57,428 nucleotides of DNA from Spirogloea muscicola. Taxonomy: Eukaryota > Streptophyta > Zygnematophyceae > Spirogloeales > Spirogloeaceae. Each line of letters starts with the position of its first letter. Position 1 is the first letter of the stretch. The stretch covers positions 111,279 through 168,706 of the forward strand of contig WELB01000037.1 in NCBI GenBank assembly GCA_009602725.1, given 5' to 3'. The notes under the pieces are model-generated. The model did not search any database and was not told the DNA's origin. It saw only the letters and a list, made by a program, of their open reading frames with translations. The position numbers and the translations under genes are program-made. Shown here piece after piece: positions 47,201-57,428 of this stretch.

Positions 47201-50200
47201 AGGCAGGCCAGCTCTTCACCTTTGGAGACGGCACGTTTGGTGCTCTGGGCCATGGCGATTACAAGTGAGTCTTTTGCCAGCAGGGTCGTGTACAACCTCT
47301 TTGTCTGATTTCACAGTACATCTCAGACTCCGTACTATGAACTGGAAAATACCTCGAGTTCTGCTGGCAATTAATAGCAATTTGTAACTTCGCTTTAGGC
47401 ATGATAGCACCTGAGCATGTCACTCTGACAACCTGCCAAGCAGGAGTTATTCAACTCCGAAGGAAGTGGATTCTTTCAAAGACATGTATGTATCAACAGC
47501 AGCCTGTGGAGTGTGGCACATGGCAGCAATTGTTGAGAGACGTTCAGTCCTCTTACCAGGCGATGTAGCAGGGGCTCTCGAACCTGCAGACGGGTTCTTT
47601 CCTCCACCTGGTTGGTACCCACCACAAGCAATGTGGCACAGCAACCTCTTGTATATGGAAGCATGTCAGATAATATTGCTATACCGGCTAACTGTGGGCT
47701 ACTGTCAGTGACTTGCCCTACTTCCCGTTTCGACTGTCGATAGTGTGGAAATGGAACAGCCCCTGTCAGACCTGAAGTGAATGCACAAACATGTCAATGC
47801 TGCAGGTGACCTTTATACCTGGGGCGATGGGGACAAAGGTCGGCTGGGGTTCAAGCCTGAGAGCAGTTCTGCTGTTTCAGTGCCGATGTTTGTTAAGTCC
47901 CTGCAAGGACACAGTTTCAGTCAGGTGGCCTGCGGTCACTGCATTACTGTAGCGCTGACCTCCCTGGGACAGGTTTACACAATGGGAAGCAGTGCTTATG
48001 GCCAACTCGGTGTACCAGGAGCTTCTGGTCGAGATCCAGGTACAAGCCTACCATGATAAGTAGGCAGATGCAAGGACTTCCCTTAGTTGCTGCCTAATAA
48101 GCCTGACAACCAGCTTCGTAATGCTTGTCGTTACGTCAGCGCAGCACTCAAGCTTACACCTGGCAAGATGCAGTCTTTGGCAGATGGGCTAATGCGAATC
48201 TTGGATTGTCATCATGCAGTTCTTGTGGAGGGTAAGTTGAAGGGAGCTCCTGTCGAGCAGATTGCATGTGGTGCTTTCCATGTTGCAGCCTTGTCCACTA
48301 CTGCCGAACTGTTCACTTGGGGCAATGGCGCAAGTGGAAGGCTTGGCCACGGTGACAGCAAAGATCGAGAGTTACCTACTCTTGTGACAGCGTTGAAAGA
48401 CAAACGCGTCACGCATGTGAGGAGCCTGACCGAAAGATGTCAATCATGTGTAGTCAGATATCTCTGTGTGAGAACTGAGTTATTCTGGAAATTGAACAGT
48501 TGAGGTGTGAACAAGTGATTCCTGACATACTGAACAGTGAGTTTACTTATTTCTTGTCGAAATTAGAGCAGCCTGTGTCCATGAAGCTTTCAGAGGATCT
48601 CGTTCACGCCATTGCTGTCATGTGACTTTCAACACACTGAAAATGCGCTATTTGGCAGGTGGCTTGTGGGGTTAGTTACACTGTGGTCATCAGCCAGCAC
48701 AAGTTTGTGACTGGAGCAGACCATAGCATGTGCACTCAATGCAAGCAGCAGTTTGGCTTCACCCGCCATCGTCACAACTGCTATCAGTGTGGTCACGTAT
48801 TTTGCAGCTCGTGCTCCTCCAAGCGGGCCTTGCGGTATCATACATTCTCTCGTCTCTGTAGGAGCTCGTAATTGCTTTGTGTGGTGTTTTGAAATGGTCA
48901 TGTGAAGGCCAGTTGTTTTGGTTCAACGACGGCACCTTGTCAGGGGTGTCTGACAGCTCAACTTGCTCAACATGCTCAATAATTCTCTCCATAGTCTCCC
49001 AGGTTGAGCACATATTGTCATGCTTTGGCAGGGCTGCAATGGCCCCAGACCCCAACAAGGCCTACAGAGTTTGTGACTCCTGCTTCCTGAAAATCTCTAA
49101 TCTTGGTGAGAGTGGCGAGCTTGTTACAAGCTCCATGCGATCCATACCTGGGACAAAGTGGAAGGCTGCAAGAGGAAAGCTGGAGACAAATAGAGCTTCT
49201 GGTGCGTATTGCCTTCAGTAGTGGTGAATTTGTTGGGCGCTTTGTGTCTGGCCAAGAACCTTCTCAGGTTGCCTTGAGGATCGCTAGCAGGCCAGATTTG
49301 TGATCAGCCTCCGTCAAGTCTCAGCAGATCAGTGGAACAGTAGGTTCGCTGCTGTCATTGCGAGCCCAGTTTGCATGACAAAGCCTGCACATGGTCTCCT
49401 CCTCAGCTGTAGCTTAGCTTGTGTGATATGCTTGCAACGCCTCGTGGACCCCAGCTGCTGTCAGAAGTGGGACTGACAAGCCATAGAGCTCTGTCACCTG
49501 TGCCACGCACACTTGCTGTAGCAGGAGGCCCCACACTTCTGCCCTCTGTGTCGAAGAGCTATCCTCCTCCCGCTCCAGGTGCCGGAGCGCCAGGCAGCAA
49601 CCCTGGCCCCGGTAGCCAGAGAGCAAAGGGCACCAGGTGGTCGGGCGAGAAGTCCGACCGCATCCATCCGGCCCCGCAGTGGGGTATTGTGAACGCTCCC
49701 CCATCCTTTCCAAGGCCTGCACAGCAACAGGTGACTGGAGCTGCGGTGAATGCGGCACAGCCAACTTCGTTGGGCCAGTCTGCACCACGACCTAGCGACT
49801 TGCCTCCACTTATTGGAGTGAGCGGCGGGCTTGACAGAGTGAGGGACAGTCAGTCAAAAGCACTGGCACAAGTGGTTCCCAGGGAAATGATAGCTTTGAA
49901 TGCACCGAGACCCTCAACAGCGCCGAGTGGCTCAAAAGGAAGTGCAAGCTCCTCTGCGTCGTCTGCTGTGGTAGATGATCTCAAGCGCACAAATGATGCC
50001 CTGTCCTTGGAAACCGTCACGTTGAGGAGACAGGTGCGTGCAGAGTGGATACTCCTCAGCCTAGGCTGCAAGCGTCACCAAGAATCAAGTGTCGGGGACA
50101 GGCCATTTGCTTCTTTAGGAGCAAGCATTGTGGCTCACTACTCTGTGGCTTTGTGAACGTCAGGCCACTTCACATAGAGTTTTCTCTCAGCTCAGTGCAA

Positions 50201-52532
50201 GCCGTGACTGCCGTTCTATAACACTCTTTCTTCATGCTCAGTTTGTCATGTGACTTGTCTGCAGATTGAGGAGCTGCAAGCCAGGTGCTTGGCTCAGGAG
50301 AGGGAGCTAGCCCAGTCTCGAGCAGAGGCAGGCAGGCAGGTGCAGCAGGCAGTTACCGTTGCTGGGGAGGAGTTTGCCAAGGCAGCTGCAGCGAAGGAGG
50401 TCATCAAGTCCCTCTCTCTGCAGGTCGGCACTCTTTTGCAGCCCTCTTTCTTGGATGGGCTTCTGCAGTTTATGGTCATCCAGAAGCAATACATTAGCAG
50501 AGACCTCAGCTCCTTTGCTTCTGACATCAACTTGGAATGCAATTTAGTTGAAAGTCTCCAAGTTACACCCTTACTTCTACACAAGTATGTCTGCTTGCCT
50601 TCTGGACTCAGGCAGTCAAGCAGTCTTGTCAAACAGCACAAGTCGTATTTATTCATTCATCTGCAGTGTTAGTATTTCCTTAAGCAGGCTCATCACCTTT
50701 GACTTCAATGTCTGCTGATATGTCTTCGTGTTGGACGTTTGACAAAGGGCTCAAGATTGACACAAGCTCTTCCTGTACTGCAGCTGAAGGAGGTAATGGA
50801 GAGGCTGCCAGAGGGAGCTCTGCGTGGCATGAAGATGTTACCGAGTGGCTCCCTCAATGGCACGGTCCCTTACCCCGTGGAAGATTCCATTCCCAGCCCA
50901 AAGCCTCCTTCAGAGGACGCCAACATGAGTGTGAGAGCAGGTCACGACTCTGTTGTCTGGGGCGCTGATGACAGAACGACGGCTGGCACTGAAGCCCTGG
51001 AGGACTCCCTCCTGACTGCCTCCATGGCTGAGGCTACTCGCACGACACAGGCCAGGAAGGTGCAAGTGGCAGCAGACCCGGGGCCGGCAGCACCTCCGTT
51101 TTGGCCGGGCATGCAAATGTCGATGGATACAGCGGTAGCTCGACCACCCAGTATGATCATGTCAGCATTTGACGCCAGTGATGTCGATGTTCCCAGCACG
51201 TCAGGAAGTTTCTTAGGTAAGCCCGTGCATTAGATAGGATACAGAAGTGGAGAAAAAGGGAGATAGAGACTTGGGCGAGTGAACGAGGGTAGTGTGCAGA
51301 ACTCGAAGCTCTGCGTGAGAATGAAACACTCACGTCCCGTACTCTTGGCACTCAAACTCAGTGCTAACGAACTCAGTCATGTGGGGGTCTCTTTGCTTAG
51401 CATGGATGACGCAGTGGACAGACTGTGGTCACTTGACAGTGTGGTCGGATGTACCTGATGTCCAACAGCAACAGGTCTGACTGCAACAAAACGTTGATGT
51501 ATCATGACTTTGTTCGCAGGCCTTCCTTCTCAAGGAAGGAGTCGTCCTAGACCAAGTCTTCCACCATCGCTGATTCGGCCTGCAGTGGATAGGTGAGATA
51601 CATGCAATGAGAGAGCGTCGTTTTCCCTGCATGGAGCAGCACACCTTGCTCAGCTGCCTCGGTGCCAAGTCTTTATAATGCATAATACTCAGTCATCCTT
51701 TGATGAGGGAGTGTTGTGCCACAGCTACAGTAATGGCTTCTCTGTGAGAGAGGGAGACGAGGGCCTGCCTGAGAATGTAGGCGAGCCAAGTGTGAAGCGA
51801 AGTGGGAGGGCAGAGCGAGAGGTGAAGGCAGGAGCCGAGGGGGAGTGGGTCGAGCAGGTTGAGCAGGGCGTCTTCATCACGCTCCAGTCGCTGCCCTTAC
51901 AACAAGGCACGGAACTGCGAAGGGTTCGCTTCAGGTGAGATGTCAGGCCTTCTGGCCAATGCAGGTGCTGTCTGCTTAGTGTGATAGATTCTGACCTGCG
52001 TTGTTAAGGCGCACAGGAAGCAAAATCACGTAAGCAGACACAAGATGCAGATGATGATGTATATAGTGTCATTGCAACTTCCATTTGCGGAAAGATCGTT
52101 AATTGCTCACAGCTCACAGCAGGTAAGTGAACCCCACTCAAGTGTCAGAGCTGATGCCGTAGTCGTGGGACACAAGACGAGTGAATGTTCACCGTGTGCC
52201 TGCTGACCAGTCGGAAGCTCTTCAGCGAGCGTCAGGCTGAGGCCTGGTGGACGGAGAACCGGCTCAGGGTGCACGAGCTCTACTGCATCCGGTCTGCGGG
52301 CTCGACCTCGTCGCAGACATCGGACCTCTCACAAGGGAGCACTTTCCGGCCTCAGTCCAGCCTCAGGCCACTCGCTGGGGAGCTCCCGTCCCCCTCTACC
52401 TCTGTACTTCCTCCTATGGCCTCCTCTGGTAACATTATAACCCGTGCAATATTCTCTCTTCCTTCGCCTTCGGCTGGACAGGCCAGTGAAAGACGAGCCG
52501 CTTTCGCTCCAGACATGGACAAGGCTAGATAA
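44218..52532 (+). CDS. PRAF: PH, RCC1-repeat, FYVE and BRX domain protein (PRAF/RLD family)
   Basis: Membrane-associated scaffold; in land plants the RLD branch binds LAZY-type proteins through its BRX domain and guides polar trafficking. Early exons in phase: 44218-44307 (ending AERDIEQ), 44579-44665 ([20 protein letters not shown]), 44786-44875, 45093-45179 ([20 protein letters not shown]), 45341-45538 ([18 protein letters not shown]), which together form the PH domain. Exon 45790-46551 is a Ser-rich linker leading into about seven RCC1 blades ([54 protein letters not shown]). The FYVE finger follows ([18 protein letters not shown] ... [14 protein letters not shown], then YRVCDSC), a coiled coil (about 49.97-50.42 kb), a disordered stretch and the C-terminal BRX domain ([38 protein letters not shown]). 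The exon near 47.45-47.55 kb has unclear borders. Confidence 0.93.
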
Positions 52533-53984
52533 CCTTCTGACGACTAGTGATTCTTCCCAAGCTCTCCCTGTGCCCCACCTGTACTGCTTCAGTACTCCTT
52601 TAGGCCCCTATCGTCTGCAACACATTCTTCAAGGGCGCGACTTACCGTGCTCAAGGTTGTGCCGTGCCCTTCACCCTGGCTTTATCATCCTAGACTCACC
52701 AGGCTGTGAAGCAGTAGCCCTGATCGTTTTGCCACTACCAGGTTACTGGTACAAAACACTTGGTACTTAATTCCGGGATCAGTTTATATCTAGTCCTCAA
52801 TTCACGTCAAAATTATTGCAATCATTGCCAGATGTGTTTGACGGAGACAATACAACTTATTGGAGATGCTGTTTTTATGTATGGCGTGCTATGGTGCTTG
52901 GTTATGTCAGGCATGGTTTAAGCCTCAAGTGCTCAAGAGGTGGGAGACTCAGTGCTTGTTTCTGGACTCCCAAGGCCGGGATCAAAGAATGGCAATTGAG
53001 CATGAAAGGCCGAGTTGCACGTTGAGCTTGTCTCCCAACAGCTTGTACAATGTCACAGTTGTTGCTACCTGAGAATGGTTGATGGGTAGATAGTGAGGCG
53101 TCATATACCTGGATGTCAACTTCTCGGCGAGATGAGTGAATTGGTGAGTCTCTGGAATTCATGTAGGAGCCCAAGATTTGGGATGGCAGTCCAATGCAGC
53201 TTGGAGCAGTTCCGGCAAAGCTCTTCACCAGCTCGGCTGCTGGCTGTGATGTGGTGCTGTCGCTTAACCCGCTGCTATTGCGGCCGATAGTGATTTGCCA
53301 ATGGAAGATAATTGCCGACAGACATGTCAGACGTCTGCAGTGCTACCATCACGAGACACGGAGGCTATCCCGTGCAACTTCTGTGACAGCACACCAAGAT
53401 GGCCGCACGGCCTTGCTAATGCAGCTGAGCATCGAGTGCCACTGTCATCCTGCAAGCCCAAACTCGTTCGAGAGTGGTGTATGTGGGCTGGCCCAACATG
53501 CAGCAACCTGCGTCCGATTAGCCAGTCACAGCTCCACCTCTCGGCTGAGTCACCAGTCTTGCTCCACCATTCGGCAAAGTAACAAGTGAGAGCTTCGGCC
53601 AAGAGGGCCACGGCCGGGTCAAGAGGGTCACGGCTGGGAATGGCCAGCGCGGGCTGAGTGCAAAGATGGGGCGGGACGGAGCCAGCAGAGAAGGCCGGCG
53701 CAGCTTTACAAACAGGCTGCAGCGGACGTATACACCACCTGAGAGATTGCGAGACAAGGGTTGTGCCTGACTGGGGACCGGACGGGCCGGTGCAGGAGGA
53801 CAAGCTCTTTGGGGCGAGAGCCTGAGGCGGCAGCCGCCGCCCGACGAGCTGCAAAGGTATGTGGGAATGGAGGCGAGTGGGCGACGAGACGGCCGGAGAC
53901 GCAGATCGAGGAGCTGGGTGCTCGCCCGCTCGCCGGGCCTGCCGCCGCGGCGGGCAGGCGCGGCGAGTGCTGAGAAGCTCCCTG
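52533..53984. other. PRAF 3' flank, nothing recognised
   Basis: Only short frames without family features. The stretch 53.6-53.98 kb becomes GC-rich and leads into retroelement tails. Confidence 0.5.
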
Positions 53985-55959
53985 CCGCCAAAGCTTGCTC
54001 TGAAGAAAGTGCTCGCCCATTGAGAATAGGGGCTGGAACAACCAGCCCGAAAAAGAATGAACAGAGTACGAGAAGGGGGCCAGGGGAAGCGCTAAGTAAC
54101 AGAAACAAAGCTGCTACGAGACACTCAGTAACCCCTGCTAAGCAGCCGCAGATCAGAGATGCTGGGCTGAAGCTTGCTCTCACAGCCACTGCTCTCAATC
54201 CATTCTTTTGGGCTGGCCTTTCCCAGCCACCAGTCAATCTGAAGAAAGTGCTCGCCCATTGATTGATCTGGCCGCGCTTCCTCTCAATCGGTTACTAGAG
54301 GTTACTAGGACTAGAGGTTACTGAGCGTTTCCTGGCTGATGTCTTAGTCCAAGTCCTTCGCACTCCGGCTCCTTCTGACTTTGTCCCATTTTTTGGGCTG
54401 GCCTTTCCCAGCCACCAGTCAATAGTGCCGCGCTTTCTTTCCGGGCTGGCTTATTTCAGTTGACCTTAGCACTCCGGCTTCTTCAGACCTTGTGCATTCC
54501 TTTCGGCTGGCCTGTCCCAGCCACCAATTAATGTGGCCGCGCTTGCTTCTCAATTTGGACGCGCTGTTTCTCTCAGTGTCGCTGACCTGCGGCTGCTCAC
54601 TTGGGGAACTATTCGTGTATTTGAAACAAACGAAGGCCAAATGGCTCAAGTACAAAGGCAAGCACAGATAAAGACCTACATAACCTACAGCAGATAAAGA
54701 CCGCTCAGTAACCACGGGTCAAAACATAAAGGTCACTAATCGATGCCTGAATACTAGATGTCAGATACTAAACTCTTCTGCCACCAATTAGAGCTTGCTC
54801 AGCTTTCTAGTACAAGGCATTCGCCTGAGCACGCTGCAAACAGGCCGAAACTCGTCGCCGCAAGAACGACAGATAAGCAGCTGGCAAGCCCATCTCAGCC
54901 GGAAACACATCTGCACGACGTTGATATTGAACACCCGTGGCCAATCGAGTCGCTGTGTGCCATAGCGCTTCTCTGTGTTTTCTTCTTCTTCTCTTTTCTT
55001 CAGCTTGTGGCTCCCTCATGAACACCTGAATGCTATTTGGCTGGCCCTTTACAGCGTCTCACTTAATCTCAGCAGCCGCATTCTGTTGCCTGGCCTTTTC
55101 GAAGTGTGTGGCCATCCACAGCCATCGCTCTCTGATAGAAGACTCTTCCGGAGTAGAAGACTCTTTCTTTCTCTTTCAGTCTCCCTCTCCGAATGAGCGG
55201 AAGAAGGGCTCCCCTATGGAGGATGGATGCTGGAAAAAGCCAGCCCAAAAAAAGAATCAACTAAGGACGAGAAGGGGGCCAGGGGAAGCACTAAGAAAAA
55301 CAAGCACAAAAAGAAAATAAGCAGCTACGAAGCACTCAGTAACCTCTGCTAAGCAGCCTCAAGTTAGAGAGACTGGGTTCCTGGAGCTGGTCCCCTGGCC
55401 AGAGCCAGAGCAGCAGCGAGGGCTCTGCCGGCACACAGGTGCAGCGCGCGGGCCACAGAAGAAAGTGCTCGCCCATTGAGAATAGGGGCTGGAAAAGCCA
55501 GCCCAAAAAAGAATGAACAGAGTACGAGAAGGGGGCCAGGGGAAGCGCTAAGAAAAACAAGCACACAGAGAACCAAAGCAGCTACGAATCACTCAGTAAC
55601 CTCTGCTAAGCAGCCGCAGGTCGGAGATGCTAGGCTCGTGGAAGTGGGTCCCCTGGCCAGAGCCATAGACCTCTGCAGCGAGACTGCCAAGCGGCGCATG
55701 TGGTACACCTGCGCTAGCGACCCGGCTGCATGGAAGCAAGCGCGGCCACTTTAACTGGTGGCTGGGAGAGGCCAGCCCAAAGAAGAAAGGGCTCGCCCAT
55801 TGAGGATAGGGGCTGGACAAGCCAGCCCAAAAAAGAATGAACAAAGAACGAGAAGGGGGCCAGAGGAAGCCAGAGGAAGCGCTAAGAAACCAAAGCACAC
55901 AAAGAAAGAAAGCAGCTACAAATTACTCAGTAACCCCTGCTAAGCAGCCGCAAATCAGA
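53985..55959. mobile_element. Retroelement tail mosaic with nested and deleted copies
   Basis: Minus-sense units start near 53998, 55215, 55462 and 55783, each beginning GAAAGTGCTCGCCC or close to it. Plus-sense units with GGCTGG hairpins lie near 54200-54275, 54385-54470, 54495-54540 and 55035. Short coding ends of the element (compare 5.5-5.7 kb) survive near 55370-55460 and 55590-55740. The latter carries an internal deletion. Between 54.56 and 54.98 kb lies a stretch with no assignable content. Confidence 0.7.
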
Positions 55960-56262
55960 GAGGCTAGGGTCCTGGAAGTGGGTCCCCTGGACAGAGCCAG
56001 AGGCAGCAGCGAGGGCTCTCCCGGCCCAGCCCAAAGGAATGCACAAGGTCTGAAGGAGATGGAAGTCCACCGGCTCCCCATGGAAGCGGGCGGACAATGA
56101 CGTCACGTGAGAGCTGGTTGAGCAACATCAAGCCACCGAGCGCCCCTCGCCCCGTGCGTATCAATGGCGAGCGGGAAGAACTCGTCTTCCCGCGGGTGAT
56201 CTGCATATCTGAGCTCCTTGACCCGAGCGGCGCAGGCTACCGCACACCCAGCCTTGGCGGCT
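55960..56262 (-). mobile_element. Retroelement endonuclease-like end, 5' truncated, minus sense
   Basis: The minus reading CAVACAARVKELRYADHPREDEF then FPLAIDTHGARGARWLD matches the 12.0-12.3 kb copy, followed by degenerate sequence to the usual coding end. Its truncated 5' end abuts the plus-sense reverse transcriptase fragment at about 56262. Confidence 0.75.
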
Positions 56263-57428
56263 CTTCTGGCACACGCCAGGGGGATCCCCTTAGCCCAATC
56301 CTGTTTGCGTTGGCACATTGCCGGGCTATTCGGCGCACCCAGAGCCAACACCCGTACCTCCTCTTCCCTTCCTACGCGGATGACACACATCATTGGACCT
56401 CCAGCTGAAGTCATGGCGGCTTACCCCTTGCTCGTTCGCGAATTGGACCTGATGGGCCTGCGGGTTTGCCCGTCCAAGAGCGTGGCCTGGTCCCCACGCG
56501 GTCTCCCTGCCAACCTTCAGCTCCCCCACGGCTGTCAGACCCCTCCCAATGGGCTGGCCATCCTCAAGGTCCCCTTCGGTACACCAGCTCACGTGGCGGT
56601 GGACTTGCGGGAACGCCTTCAAAAACACCTCGCCCCCCCTTCCCTTCCCCTCCTTGGGGACACGCAGCTGGCGTTGGCCATCCTCACCCGCTGCATCGGC
56701 CAACGGGCTTGCTATCTGCAACGGACAGTCGCCCCATTGGGCATGGTGGCGGAGCTCTACAAGGAATATGATGACTCCCTTCAGCAGTCCCTGGCAGCCC
56801 TACTACATACTTCATCTTTCCCCTCAGCTTCAGCTTCCCTCCAGGCCTCCCTCCCTACTCGCATGAGCGGCCTTGGCTGCCGGTCGTTGGAGCAGACGGC
56901 GCAAGCAGCCTTCCTGGGCTGCTGGCACCAGATCGCCTCCCTGCTCCCCATGCGCTTCCCTTGCCTCCACGACCCTGTACGCAATGGGGAGGAAGGCTCC
57001 TTCCCCTTCCAAGCGGATCTGAGGAGCATCCGCAACTCAGCCATCAGCTCTTTCCCCTCTCTCCAACCCCTACTCACGCCATTCTCCACCCTCGCCCAAG
57101 CTTCTGATAGAGGGGCACAATCCAGACTGGTTACGGCAGTGGAAGACGAACGCCGCAGAAGGTTGAGGAGGCTGCCAGAGATTCAGAAAATTCCGAGGAG
57201 CTTGGCAAGACTCACTTCTCTGGCCACACCTGGTGCCACTGACTGGATTACCTCTCCCCCCGTCGCCAACGCCTTCAGCATCAGCTCCGAGGCCTTTCGG
57301 ACATCGCTTCAACTCTTCCTCGGCCTCCCACCTAATTGCCTGATTGGGGTGCGCCAGTGCGAGTGCGGCTTCCGTGCAGAGGGTGCTGTGCTCGCCACTC
57401 ACATGCTGAGATGCCCCACTGGACCAGA
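56263..57428 (+). mobile_element. Non-LTR reverse transcriptase fragment running off the window
   Basis: The copy starts just before reverse transcriptase motif 4 (GTRQGDPLSPILFALA) and contains the catalytic YADD box near 56380, then a thumb and linker region that stays open for about 1 kb to the window end. The knuckle start QCECGFRAEG...HMLRC lies at 57356-57412. One base appears to be missing directly after YADDTH, shifting the frame. Otherwise the copy looks young. Fingers and motifs 1-3 are absent, so it is 5' truncated or rearranged. The FRT...LGLP...QCECG stretch matches the 19.7 kb remnant, tying the window's tails to this family. Confidence 0.88.

Noticed and set aside
53985-56100. 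Regularly recurring short repeats that might suggest a CRISPR-like array
   Set aside because: Units differ in length, orientation and spacing, carry retroelement coding ends, and the genome is eukaryotic.

Overview
The window is nuclear DNA from a GC-rich, intron-rich green eukaryote. Genes carry many short GT-AG introns. Plant-type telomere motifs (TTTAGGG) lie scattered in introns and promoters. The gene set includes a pectin methylesterase, a phytocystatin with the plant C-terminal extension and a PH-RCC1-FYVE-BRX (PRAF/RLD) protein, which together point to the streptophyte lineage. An early-diverging streptophyte alga fits best; the species cannot be fixed from the sequence alone.

Layout, left to right: a 5'-truncated Pumilio gene (+, 1-3950); a repeat cluster (about 5.2-6.3 kb); a DOMON/cytochrome b561 gene (+, 6.4-8.2 kb) converging on a PP4 regulatory subunit 3 (SMEK) gene (-, 8.6-11.0 kb) whose 5' end runs toward a 478-base assembly gap; a retroelement tail (11.8-12.3 kb); a cystatin (+, 12.4-14.3 kb) converging on a pectin methylesterase (-, 15.1-18.5 kb); a cluster of retroelement debris (19.2-22.0 kb); RRP40/EXOSC3 (-, 23.0-24.75 kb) divergent from SF3B2 (+, 25.66-31.8 kb) across a promoter rich in telomere-like motifs that also holds a mitochondrial-type tRNA-Gly fragment; a ZCCHC17-like gene (-, 32.2-33.5 kb); a partial Q/P-rich gene (-, 34.5-35.4 kb); an ABCF3/GCN20 gene (+, 35.4-40.2 kb); more retroelement debris (40.4-43.0 kb); a large PRAF/RLD gene (+, 44.2-52.5 kb); and a final retroelement mosaic (54.0-57.4 kb) ending in a reverse transcriptase fragment that runs off the window.

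Most host genes are housekeeping RNA or signalling genes (Pumilio, RRP40, SF3B2, ZCCHC17-like, ABCF3, PP4R3). The pectinesterase and DOMON-b561 act at the wall and membrane. There is no operon-like logic. The strongest unexplained structure is one retroelement family. Many degenerate copies share a reverse transcriptase, a CxC...H...C knuckle, a restriction-endonuclease-like C-terminus and, instead of poly(A), a structured 3' tail built around a GGCTGG/CCAGCC hairpin that recurs about 30 times in both orientations. Exon positions were worked out by eye from reading frame, splice dinucleotides and family similarity; no database search was run.
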